A stretch of DNA of 64,000 bases, taken from positions 1,054,001 through 1,118,000 of the forward strand of contig CAXXGW010000009.1 in the NCBI GenBank assembly GCA_963666755.2, written 5' to 3'. The position numbers were made by a program, and so were the translations under genes. The notes below the pieces were generated by a model that was not told where the DNA came from, ran no database searches, and saw only the letters and a program-made list of their open reading frames with translations. The stretch comes from CAXXOK01 sp963666755 (GTDB lineage: Bacteria; Bacillota; Clostridia; Christensenellales; Aristaeellaceae). Shown here piece after piece: positions 33,523 to 41,079 of the stretch (position 1 is the stretch's first letter; each line of letters starts with the position of its first letter).

Positions 33523-34977
33523 TTGAACACGGACATCCTGATTATCGGCGGAGGAGTGATCGGCTGCGCAGTCGCCCGGGAGCTCAGCGCCTACCAGGGA
33601 ACGATTACACTGATCGAGCGCGGTTCCGATGTGGCCGAGGGTGCAAGCAAAGCCAACAGCGGAATCGTGCACGCGGGTTTCGACGCGAAAATCGGCAGCG
33701 TCAAGGCCCGGCTGAATGTGGAAGGCAGCAAGATGTACGAAGCCTTCTGCCGCGATGTAAACGCCCCCTACCTGCGCCCGGGCGCGCTGGTGCTTGCCTT
33801 TGACGAGGAACAGCGCCAGACCGTGGAAAAGCTCTACGAACAGGGCGTGGCCAACGGAGTCGAGGCGCTGGAGATCATCGGACGTGACCGCGTGCTGGAA
33901 CTGGAGCCGAACATCAACCCCGCGGTGCTTTGCGCGCTTTATGCGCCGACCAGCGGGCTGACCAGCCCCTATGAGCTAACCTGCGCGCTGGCTGACCATG
34001 CCGCGGTAAACGGCGTTACGTTTACGCTGGAAACCGAGGCGCAGTCCATCACGCCGGAGGCAGGCGGCTATGCGGTTACGACAAACCGGGGGGTGTACCA
34101 TACGCGCCTGCTGGTGAATTGCGCTGGGCTGCAATCCGCAGCATTGCACAACCAGCTGTCCCCCCGCAAGCTGGAAGTGATCCCCCGTAAGGGCGAGTAT
34201 TACCTGCTGGATCACGAGCTGGTGCCCGTATTCCACCATACAGTGTTCCAAACCCCCACCAAGATGGGCAAGGGCGTGCTGGTCAGCCCGACCACACACC
34301 ACAATCTGTTGCTGGGCCCGACCGCCGAGGATGTGAAGGACGGTCTGGACGTGAGTACCACAGCCGCCGCGCTGGCGATGGTCAGCGAAAAGGCGGCGCT
34401 CACCTGGCCCAAGGAAAGCCTGCGCACGGTCATTACCACCTTTGCGGGCATTCGCGCCCATATTGCGGCGGATGATTTTATCGTCGGCGCTACGGAAGGC
34501 GCGCCGGGCGCGTACGAGACCGTGGGCATTGAAAGCCCGGGGCTTTCGGCGGCGCCTGCCATCGCTCGCACGCTTCGGGAGCAGATGGTCGCGGAAAACA
34601 ACCTGCAACCCAAGGCTACGTGGCTCCCCGCGCCGCACCGCAACAAACCGTTTTCCAAGATGGACGCGCAGGAACGTCAGGCTGCCTATGCCGAGAACCC
34701 TGCCTACGGCAGCATCGTGTGCCGCTGCGAGCAGGTTACCGAGGCCGAAATCCGCGAATCGATCCGCAGGCCGGTAGGCGCGCGCAACATGGATGCCGTG
34801 AAACGGCGCACACGCGCCGGCATGGGCCGCTGTCAGGGCGGGTTCTGCAGCCCGCGCGTGCTGGAAATCCTGGCTGAGGAGCTGGGCGTGGACGCGACGC
34901 AGGTCACCAAATGCGGCGGGAAAAGCAACCTGCTGGTCGGCACCATTGCGCAGGCGGCACGGAAGGGGGATGCGTAA
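33523..34977 (+). CDS. glpA: Anaerobic glycerol-3-phosphate dehydrogenase-like flavoprotein (GlpA type) with BFD [2Fe-2S] domain
   Basis: 484 residues from TTG 33523 (SD GGAGGG). The N-terminal FAD-binding motif IIGGGVIGCAVARELS and the DAO fold (EGASKANSGIVHAGFD, LVNCAGLQS, TTFAGIRAH, ESPGLSAAPAIA) are clear. The last 90 residues are a BFD-like domain with four Cys (CRCEQVTEAEI ... MGRCQGGFC). E. coli GlpA has the same architecture and oxidises glycerol-3-phosphate to dihydroxyacetone phosphate. Some relatives oxidise other hydroxyacids, so the substrate is inferred. The nearby phosphodiesterase would supply glycerol-3-phosphate. Confidence 0.85.
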   Translation: MNTDILIIGGGVIGCAVARELSAYQGTITLIERGSDVAEGASKANSGIVHAGFDAKIGSVKARLNVEGSKMYEAFCRDVNAPYLRPGALVLAFDEEQRQTVEKLYEQGVANGVEALEIIGRDRVLELEPNINPAVLCALYAPTSGLTSPYELTCALADHAAVNGVTFTLETEAQSITPEAGGYAVTTNRGVYHTRLLVNCAGLQSAALHNQLSPRKLEVIPRKGEYYLLDHELVPVFHHTVFQTPTKMGKGVLVSPTTHHNLLLGPTAEDVKDGLDVSTTAAALAMVSEKAALTWPKESLRTVITTFAGIRAHIAADDFIVGATEGAPGAYETVGIESPGLSAAPAIARTLREQMVAENNLQPKATWLPAPHRNKPFSKMDAQERQAAYAENPAYGSIVCRCEQVTEAEIRESIRRPVGARNMDAVKRRTRAGMGRCQGGFCSPRVLEILAEELGVDATQVTKCGGKSNLLVGTIAQAARKGDA

Positions 34978-34978
34978 C

Positions 34979-36259
34979 ATGCACGAAGGGTATGAGGTAC
35001 AGCCTGTGGATGTACTGGTGATCGGCGCCGGCCCTGCCGGACTGGCGGCGGCAATCGCGGCCCGGGAAGCCGGGGTGCAAAATCTGCTGGTGCTGGAGCG
35101 GGAAACGGACATGGGCGGCATTCTCAAGCAGTGCATCCACAACGGGTTTGGGCTGCACCGTTTTAAGGAAGAACTGACCGGCCCCGAATACGCGCAGCGG
35201 GACATCGACCGCGTTAAAACGTTGGGCATTGACGTGCGCTGCGGCACCACGGTGCTGGAAATCAACGCCGATCGACTGGTCACCGCTATCAGCCGCGATA
35301 AGGGCCTGCAGTATTTTCAGGCGGGCGCCGTGGTGCTGGCAATGGGCTGCCGGGAGCGGCCGCGCGGCGCGCTGGCGATTCCGGGCACGCGGTGTGCGGG
35401 CATTTTTTCCGCCGGTACCGCGCAAAAGTTTGTAAATTTGGAAGGGTACATGCCCGGCAAGCGGGTGCTAATTCTGGGCAGCGGCGATATCGGCCTGATC
35501 ATGGCGCGGCGCATGACGTTGCAGGGTGCGCAGGTGCTTGCCTGTGTGGAGATCATGCCTTACTCCAGTGGGCTGAACCGTAACATCGTCCAATGCCTGC
35601 ACGATTATCAGATTCCGCTGCTGCTGAACCATACGGTGGTGGATATTCAGGGCCGGGAGCGGCTGGAGGGCGTCACCATTGCGCAGGTAGATGAAAAGCG
35701 CATGCCCATCCCCGGTACGGAGCAGCATTTCGATTGCGACACGCTGCTATTGTCCGTCGGGCTGATTCCGGAAAACGAACTGACCCGCCTTGCGGAAGTG
35801 GACATGAGCCCGGCCACGCAGGGCGCCGTTGTGGACGATACGCTGCAAACCAGCCGCCCCGGCGTGTTCGCCTGCGGCAACGTGCTGCATGTGCACGATC
35901 TGGTGGACTTTGTAAGCGCCGAAAGCCTTAAGGCCGGTAAGGCCGCCGCGGAATTTGCGATGGGCAAACGCCGCAACGGGGATATGGTTGCGGTTAAGGA
36001 TGGAAACGGTGTGCGCGGCGTTGTGCCGCAGCGCATCCAGCGTTGCGCGCCCGGCGAAACGGCCGAGGGGATCCAGCTGCTGTTCCGCCCCGCGTGCGTG
36101 TTTGAAAACGCTGTGCTGCGCGTACTGGACGGAGATCGGGAGATTTACCGCGCCAAGAAGCGCATCCTGACCCCCGGCGAGATGGCGGAAGTGAACCTGA
36201 AGCCGGAAATCGTGCAGGCGCTCTCCGCCGATGGGCTGACCGTGCAAATTGAAGCGTGA
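34979..36259 (+). CDS. FAD/NAD(P)-dependent oxidoreductase partner of GlpA-like protein
   Basis: 426 residues from ATG 34979 (SD GGAAGGGGG at the end of glpA). Two Rossmann motifs are seen: VIGAGPAGLAAAIAARE (FAD) and ILGSGDIGLIMARRMTLQGA (NAD(P)). Others are MGGILKQCIHNGFGLHRF, AMGCRERPRGALAIPGTR, and GVFACGNVLHVHDLVDFV near the end. Homologues are encoded beside GlpA-like and DUF1667 proteins in many anaerobes and probably pass electrons from the dehydrogenase to NAD(P). It lies one base after glpA and 16 bases before DUF1667. Confidence 0.86.
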   Translation: MHEGYEVQPVDVLVIGAGPAGLAAAIAAREAGVQNLLVLERETDMGGILKQCIHNGFGLHRFKEELTGPEYAQRDIDRVKTLGIDVRCGTTVLEINADRLVTAISRDKGLQYFQAGAVVLAMGCRERPRGALAIPGTRCAGIFSAGTAQKFVNLEGYMPGKRVLILGSGDIGLIMARRMTLQGAQVLACVEIMPYSSGLNRNIVQCLHDYQIPLLLNHTVVDIQGRERLEGVTIAQVDEKRMPIPGTEQHFDCDTLLLSVGLIPENELTRLAEVDMSPATQGAVVDDTLQTSRPGVFACGNVLHVHDLVDFVSAESLKAGKAAAEFAMGKRRNGDMVAVKDGNGVRGVVPQRIQRCAPGETAEGIQLLFRPACVFENAVLRVLDGDREIYRAKKRILTPGEMAEVNLKPEIVQALSADGLTVQIEA

Positions 36260-36275
36260 GGGGAGTGGAAACACG

Positions 36276-36629
36276 ATGGAACAGATGATTACCTGCATCA
36301 ACTGCCCGGTCGGGTGCCGGATGTCCGTAACCGTGGAGGATGGCAAGGTGCTGAGCGTGACCGGGAACAGCTGCAAGCGCGGTTTGGATTATGCCATGCA
36401 GGAATGTACGGCTCCGCAGCGAATGGTTACCGCAGTGGTTCCTGTGGCGGGCTGCCGGATGCCCGTAAGCGTAAAGACCCGCACGCCGATCCCCAAGGAA
36501 CAGATTTTTCCCTGCATGCAGGCGCTTGGGGCGCTGTCGCTCCGCCCGCCCGTCCATCTGGGGGATGTGGTTTGCCCCAATGTATGCGGCACCGGCGTGG
36601 ATGTGATCGCCACCAAAACGGTCGAGTAA
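36276..36629 (+). CDS. DUF1667 Cys-rich protein
   Basis: 117 residues from ATG 36276 (SD GGGGAG). The N-terminal CINCPVGC plus two further Cys (SCKRG, QEC) and a C-terminal CPNVCGTGVDVIATKTV are the DUF1667 pattern; it likely binds an Fe-S cluster or zinc. It is the usual third member of the GlpA-like/oxidoreductase set, taking the place that GlpC holds in E. coli. It shows no membrane anchor. Confidence 0.88.
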   Translation: MEQMITCINCPVGCRMSVTVEDGKVLSVTGNSCKRGLDYAMQECTAPQRMVTAVVPVAGCRMPVSVKTRTPIPKEQIFPCMQALGALSLRPPVHLGDVVCPNVCGTGVDVIATKTVE

Positions 36630-36718
36630 CGCAAACCAGTTACGCGGCTGCCAAACTTCTGCCTGTACCGCATTCACCGCATGACGACGGCCGGAGCCTG
36701 CTCCGGGGAGGGATGCCC

Positions 36719-37303
36719 ATGAAACGTCTGATTCTGGTCACTTCACCGCCGGCCTGCGGTAAAACCTACGTATCCAAGCAGCTGGCGAAAAACCTGAAGC
36801 ATGTCGTCTATCTGGACAAGGATACGCTGATTGTGCTATCCAAGCAGATATTCGTGGTGGCGCATGAGGAGTACAACCGCAGTTCGGCCTTCTTTGAAGC
36901 CAACATCCGCGATTACGAGTACGCCGCGATTGTCGACCTGGCGCTGGAAGCGCTGGCATACGACGATATTGTGCTGATTAACGCGCCGTTTACCCGCGAG
37001 GTGCGCGATACCCAGTATATGAACAACCTCCGGGAGCGCCTGCGCGCGCAAGGGGCAAGGCTGACCGTGGTATGGGTACAGACCAGCCCGGAGGTATGCC
37101 GTGAGCGGATGATCCGTCGCAACAGCGACCGCGATACGTGGAAACTGACTCATTGGGACGAGTATATCGCCGGGGTAAACTTCAACATCCCCACCGAGCT
37201 GGATCAGCCGGACATCGACGATGATCTGCTGATCTTCAGCAATTCCAGCGATGCGGAGTTTGCCCAGTCCATGCAGGATACGCTGCGTATTATCGAAGGG
37301 TAA
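36719..37303 (+). CDS. Small P-loop kinase/ATPase of unknown substrate
   Basis: 194 residues. ATG 36719 is preferred over ATG 36713 since GGGGAGGG ends right before 36713. Walker A is SPPACGKTYVSKQLA; the downstream VCRERMIRRNSDRDTWKL resembles the lid of small-molecule kinases of the AAA_33/zeta-like group. The middle carries VYLDKDTL and VLINAPFTREV. It follows DUF1667 by 89 bases and ends before a terminator. The substrate could be a small alcohol or nucleoside; no evidence decides. Confidence 0.7.
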   Translation: MKRLILVTSPPACGKTYVSKQLAKNLKHVVYLDKDTLIVLSKQIFVVAHEEYNRSSAFFEANIRDYEYAAIVDLALEALAYDDIVLINAPFTREVRDTQYMNNLRERLRAQGARLTVVWVQTSPEVCRERMIRRNSDRDTWKLTHWDEYIAGVNFNIPTELDQPDIDDDLLIFSNSSDAEFAQSMQDTLRIIEG

Positions 37304-37330
37304 GGTTCGCTGCGTACAAGCGCGGCATGC

Positions 37331-37375
37331 CAACAGGCCCCCGTGCACAATCTGTGCCGGGGGCCTGTTGTACAA
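37331..37375. terminator. Terminator between convergent kinase and ferritin-like genes
   Basis: A 13-bp perfect stem (CAACAGGCCCCCG 37331-37343 with 37358-37370) and a partly paired loop. The T-content after the stem is low (TACAAT) on the plus strand. It sits between two gene ends and may serve both directions. Confidence 0.7.
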
Positions 37376-37431
37376 TCTGCCCGGAGGTGGGCGGTTGCGC
37401 CAAACCGGGCGCCAATGGGTAAGAAGGGCGC

Positions 37432-37920
37432 TCAGTAATCTTCACGCACCCCGAACTCCGCGGCTTCTACCCAGGTATTGGGGCGGTTCAGGTGCTGGTA
37501 CAGCTCCTCCAGTACGGACTGGTGCTTCTCTTCCTCCCGGGCCAGCAAGGCGTAGAGCACCCGTGAAGGCTCATCCGTGGAGGCTTCCAGCATGCGGTGG
37601 TAAAGGTTGGCGCTTTTCACTTCCAGCTCGCAGGCGGCCTCGTACGGCTCCAGCTGATCAAGCACTTCCGGGTGCTGTGTGTGGAAATCGTCAACCTGTC
37701 GGAAAACGTTCATGGAGGCGGTCAACGCGCCATTTTCGGCGGGCAGGTCGATGGGTTGCCCGGCGGCTTGCGCCTGCAACAGTTTCACGTGCTGGGCCTC
37801 CTCATCGGCGAGGGACTGGAAAACCGGGACAAGGATTGTATTTTGCAGTTTGGAAGCCTGCCTGCGGTAGTAGGCTTCGCTGTCCAACTCCATTTGCATG
37901 GCAAAGGCTAAGGTTTCCAT
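37432..37920 (-). CDS. Ferritin-like / rubrerythrin-type diiron protein
   Basis: 162 residues. Four-helix diiron ligands are visible: MQMELDSEAYY, ADEEAQHVKLL (ExxH), ELEVKSANLYHRML and REEEKHQSVLEEL (ExxH). There is no C-terminal rubredoxin CxxC domain. Such proteins reduce peroxide or store iron in anaerobes. It is the last gene of a three-gene minus-strand unit with two heme-type membrane proteins, which might feed it electrons (inference). Confidence 0.88.
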   Translation of the reverse strand: METLAFAMQMELDSEAYYRRQASKLQNTILVPVFQSLADEEAQHVKLLQAQAAGQPIDLPAENGALTASMNVFRQVDDFHTQHPEVLDQLEPYEAACELEVKSANLYHRMLEASTDEPSRVLYALLAREEEKHQSVLEELYQHLNRPNTWVEAAEFGVREDY

Positions 37921-37963
37921 GGTCGGGTCGCTCCTTTCGGGGGTTGTTCTGCGATTGACGGCA

Positions 37964-38470
37964 TTACGATGTCGGTGCTTCCGAAGTTTTCGCTGTCTTT
38001 TTCACGCGCGGCTTAATCAGGTACATCAGCACCACGTGGGCGATGCCAAGCACGGCGATGGGGTAGATAAACTTGGTATGGAAATTGAGGATCGAGTAGG
38101 TCGGCAGCCAGGCCGACAGTAACCCGGTTTCGATCAGCGGCGCGGTGATGAGCAGCACAATGAACGAAAGCGCGAAAAGTTGTGTGACGATCTTTGCCAT
38201 AATCACAAGGGTTCGTTTGGCCTGCCAATCCTGCCGGGTGATGAAAAACCGGGCGCGCAGCGCCGCATACAGGCGCTTGCGGCTTTTAAAACACGCTGGT
38301 AACAGCAGGAGAATCGGGAACAGCATCAACCCGGCGACCTCGTGCAGTTCCGAAGCGATATTGTAGGGAAGCACGGAGAAAGCCAGCATGAACCCCATGG
38401 TGATGTTCACCAGCGCCACGAGCATGACAACCGCATGCACCTTGGCAAAATCCGACCGAAACCATTTCAT
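37964..38470 (-). CDS. Four-helix membrane protein, cytochrome-b-like
   Basis: 168 residues from ATG 38470 (AAGGGAG upstream on the minus strand). About four membrane helices each hold or border a His: AKVHAVVMLVALVN, SELHEVAGLMLF, FHTKFIYPIAVLG and GIAHVVLMYLI, compatible with two bis-His b hemes. It resembles the DUF4405/cytochrome b561-like group. The gene sits between a cytochrome-b5-like lipoprotein (16 bases upstream) and a ferritin-like gene (43 bases downstream). Function is probably electron transfer across the membrane. Confidence 0.72.
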   Translation of the reverse strand: MKWFRSDFAKVHAVVMLVALVNITMGFMLAFSVLPYNIASELHEVAGLMLFPILLLLPACFKSRKRLYAALRARFFITRQDWQAKRTLVIMAKIVTQLFALSFIVLLITAPLIETGLLSAWLPTYSILNFHTKFIYPIAVLGIAHVVLMYLIKPRVKKTAKTSEAPTS

Positions 38471-38486
38471 GCAAACGACTCCCTTC

Positions 38487-38909
38487 TTACTGGTTTGCGC
38501 TGTACATGCCCACAATGGGCACGCCGTCCAGCATTGAGGCGCTGTGTGGCGCCTGGGCCAGCGCGTCCGTCCAGTCTACACCGGCCTGGAAACGCCCGGC
38601 ATGAGAACCATTTTTCCATTGCGGAACATCCGTTACGTCATACACCTTGCCGTCGACGGCAATGTAGGCGCGGTTGCCGTCTTGACCGGTATATTTCGCC
38701 AGTTCTTCAGCGGTGAAGGTTGGCAGCGTAACCTGTGCCGGCGTTGCGGTTGCCTGCGGCGCCTGCGTGGGAGCGGCGGTCGGCTGCCCGGTGCTTTGCG
38801 CGGTTTCGGCAGGGGTTGCGCTTGGCGTGGCGGCGGGCGGCTGCGCTGCGCAGCCTGCCAGCAGGGCTGCTACCAGTACAAGCAGGAGAATCCATCCAAG
38901 ACGTTTCAT
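38487..38909 (-). CDS. Cytochrome b5-like heme-binding lipoprotein
   Basis: 140 residues from ATG 38909 (SD GGGAGG). The signal peptide MKRLGWILLLVLVAA ends in a clear lipobox LLAGC, so it is a surface lipoprotein. A Pro/Thr/Ala/Gln linker (~22-60) precedes a cytochrome b5-like domain: FTAEELAKYTGQDGNRAYIA, VDGKVYDVTDV, GSHAGRF and a late APHSASMLDGVPIVG. The two His near SHAG and PHSA are the expected heme ligands. It probably passes electrons to the downstream membrane cytochrome. Confidence 0.88.
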   Translation of the reverse strand: MKRLGWILLLVLVAALLAGCAAQPPAATPSATPAETAQSTGQPTAAPTQAPQATATPAQVTLPTFTAEELAKYTGQDGNRAYIAVDGKVYDVTDVPQWKNGSHAGRFQAGVDWTDALAQAPHSASMLDGVPIVGMYSANQ

Positions 38910-39008
38910 CGGGGTACCTCCCATCGGTCGGTTTGTGTTGATATGCGATTTCAGGAACTGTTTGGAATGGGTTGATCGGAGATAAACGGAAAGCTTTTCT
39001 TAGCGTTT

Positions 39009-39037
39009 ATCGTAGCATAATCGGTATGGACCGTCAA
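39009..39037 (-). promoter_or_regulatory. Predicted promoter of the cytochrome/ferritin operon
   Basis: On the minus strand TTGACG (39037 down to 39032), 17 bases, TACGAT (39014 down to 39009). A start near 39002 gives a ~93-base leader before ATG 38909. Confidence 0.55.
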
Positions 39038-39073
39038 GATGAACCCGAAACCACGATTGGCCGTCAAGAGGGA

Positions 39074-39102
39074 TGGGCAAGGCAGGCGACGGATGCTATA
39101 AT
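39074..39102 (+). promoter_or_regulatory. Predicted promoter of the deaminase gene
   Basis: TGGGCA (39074-39079), 17 bases, TATAAT (39097-39102). A start near 39109 gives a ~60-base leader before ATG 39168. It is divergent from and close to the minus-strand promoter at 39009-39037. Confidence 0.6.
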
Positions 39103-39167
39103 GCAGAAAAGGCGCTTGCTTAACGACTGTAGTTGCCGCCGAGAACGGCATGAAAGAGGGGAAACCC

Positions 39168-40523
39168 ATGACGCAAACCTTGCTCCTGACCCACATCCGG
39201 CATTTGGTCACCTGCGATGCGCAGGATCGCGTGCTGGAAAATGTGAATCTGCTGATCCGGGATGGGAAAATCGCCGCCATTGGGCCGGAGGTGTTACCGG
39301 CGGATCGCGTGCTGGACATGCAGGGCATGGCGGTGTACCCGGGGCTGATAAACACGCACCATCACCTGTACCAGATCCTGACGCGCAACCTGCCACAGGT
39401 ACAAAACCTTCAACTTTTTGATTGGCTAACCGCCCTGTATGGACTGTGGAAAAACCTGACGGTGCAGGGCGTGTACCACAGTTCGCTTGCGGGCATGGCA
39501 GAACTGGCGCGCTGCGGTTGCACTACGGTATTTGACCACCACTACGTATTCCCGGATGGCTGTGGGGATTTATTGGATGCTCAGTTTGCCGCGGCGGAGG
39601 AGATCGGCGTGCGGATGGTGGCGGCACGGGGGAGCATGTCGCTCAGTCAAAAGGACGGAGGTTTGCCGCCGGATAGTGTGGTGCAGACGGTGGATGCCAT
39701 TCTGGCCGACAGCCGCCGCGCGGTGGAGACCTACCACGACCCAGCGCCGTTTGCGATGCGGCAGATTGCGCTCGCTCCCTGCTCTCCCTTCAGCGTAACG
39801 GAGGATTTAATGCGCCAGACGGCTGTGCTGGCGCGCAGCCTTGGGGTGCGCTTGCATACGCACCTGGCGGAAACAAAGGATGAGGAAGCCTTTGTGCTAA
39901 AGAAAACCGGTATGCGGCCGCTGGCTTATCTGCAATCGCTGGGCTGGACAGGCCCGGACGTCTGGTTTGCGCACGGCATCCATTTTAACGACGACGAATT
40001 GCGCCTGCTTTCGCAAACCGGCACCGGCGTAGCGCATTGCCCGGCCTCCAACATGAAGCTGGCTTCCGGCGTGGCGCGCATCCCGGATATGCTACGCCTC
40101 GGCGTGCCCGTCGGGCTTGCGGTAGATGGAAGCGCCAGCAACGACGGTTCCAGCCTGATGGAAGAAATGCGCGTCGCCTACCTGCTGCATCGGCTTACAT
40201 ACCACGAAGATGCGCCCAGCGGCTACGATCTGCTGAAAATCGCCACCCGGGGCGGGGCGCGTGTGCTGGGCCGTCCGGAACTGGGGCAACTGGCTGTGGG
40301 AATGGCAGCAGACCTGTTTGCCATCCGGGAAAACAGGCTGGAACTGGCAGGCGCTACGCAGGATGTAATGGCGATGCTCGCAACGGTGGGGCTGCGCGGC
40401 CCGGTGGACTATACCCTCTGCAACGGTCGAGTGATCGTGGAAAACGGCATGCTGCCGGGGCTGGATACGGACGCACTGAGCCGTGCGGTTGATGCCGACG
40501 CACGGGCGCTGCTGCAAGGTTAA
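39168..40523 (+). CDS. Amidohydrolase, 8-oxoguanine deaminase / AtzB-like
   Basis: 451 residues from ATG 39168 (AGAGGGG six bases upstream; ATG 39150 has no SD). Metal ligands of the ATZ/TRZ deaminase group are intact: VYPGLINTHHHLYQ, LHTHLAETKDEE, WFAHGIHF and the Asp of AVDGSASNDGSSLMEE. FDHHYVFPDG is also typical of this group. Members deaminate 8-oxoguanine, isoxanthopterin-like rings or triazines; all feed ammonia release and purine salvage. It is monocistronic behind its own promoter. The exact substrate is not set. Confidence 0.86.
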   Translation: MTQTLLLTHIRHLVTCDAQDRVLENVNLLIRDGKIAAIGPEVLPADRVLDMQGMAVYPGLINTHHHLYQILTRNLPQVQNLQLFDWLTALYGLWKNLTVQGVYHSSLAGMAELARCGCTTVFDHHYVFPDGCGDLLDAQFAAAEEIGVRMVAARGSMSLSQKDGGLPPDSVVQTVDAILADSRRAVETYHDPAPFAMRQIALAPCSPFSVTEDLMRQTAVLARSLGVRLHTHLAETKDEEAFVLKKTGMRPLAYLQSLGWTGPDVWFAHGIHFNDDELRLLSQTGTGVAHCPASNMKLASGVARIPDMLRLGVPVGLAVDGSASNDGSSLMEEMRVAYLLHRLTYHEDAPSGYDLLKIATRGGARVLGRPELGQLAVGMAADLFAIRENRLELAGATQDVMAMLATVGLRGPVDYTLCNGRVIVENGMLPGLDTDALSRAVDADARALLQG

Positions 40524-40756
40524 CAGCAGAATAACGCCAAGGGGAACTGGGCGTAGCTATGCCTTGCAGGAAGCAATCATCAGGGAATCCTTAACCGGCA
40601 GGCGGCTTCATTGCATGAACCGGCTGCCGGACAGGGTATGGGAGCAGACTTTCGGTAGGCTCACAATGGATCGGCTGCCTGACTCATTCGGGAATGGAAT
40701 ACGGTCATTCTCCTGATTTGTAGATGGCACAAACCGCAGAGCTGGGCACAGAAGGG

Positions 40757-40775
40757 CCCCGACGTTCAGCCGGGG
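40757..40775. repeat. 19-bp direct repeat, left copy
   Basis: CCCCGACGTTCAGCCGGGG, itself able to fold (CCCCG/CGGGG). An identical copy lies at 40942-40960, on the other side of the large palindrome. Confidence 0.85.
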
Positions 40776-40781
40776 CTCCAG

Positions 40782-40901
40782 CCTGCTGAAAAAGGCCCAT
40801 CTGCTTTGTCGCCGGCACCGGATAAGGGCGGTCACGTACGTTCGTGTACGCTCCCGCCCTTATCCGGTTTGGCTTCGCGCATCTGAACCTTTTTGAGCAG
40901 G
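40782..40901. repeat. 120-bp nested imperfect palindrome
   Basis: The outer arms are 14 bp with one mismatch (40782-40795 with 40888-40901). The inner arms are a perfect 15-bp match (ACCGGATAAGGGCGG 40817-40831 with 40854-40868), and the centre can pair further (CGTAC/GTACG). The right outer arm contains CCTTTTT, so it can also work as a terminator for the deaminase transcript. Its layout suggests a REP-, MITE- or small-RNA-like element. Confidence 0.8.
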
Positions 40902-40941
40902 CGGCTTCCTGGCATCTTTAAGGGGTTTATCAACGGTCTGA

Positions 40942-40960
40942 CCCCGACGTTCAGCCGGGG
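40942..40960. repeat. 19-bp direct repeat, right copy
   Basis: Identical to 40757-40775. Short surrounding matches differ (GGC...CTCC at left, ACC...CCTTT at right), so the repeat border is sharp. Confidence 0.85.
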
Positions 40961-41079
40961 CCCTTTGCCAATCATACGGATTGTACTTGCGCATGGTGTT
41001 CATGGAGTTATGGCTTTGGGCAGATGCTTTCTTCGATTCCGTTTTCGTAAGGCGCTACAGCTCTTTTGCCCGGAAAAGG

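Larger units (their letters stand above)
40524..41079. repeat. Non-coding stretch with nested palindrome and flanking direct repeats
   Basis: 556 bases between convergent genes. No ORF with an SD is seen. The centre (40757-40960) is an organised repeat element described separately. The rest (40524-40750 and 40961-41079) shows no feature I can name. Confidence 0.6.
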
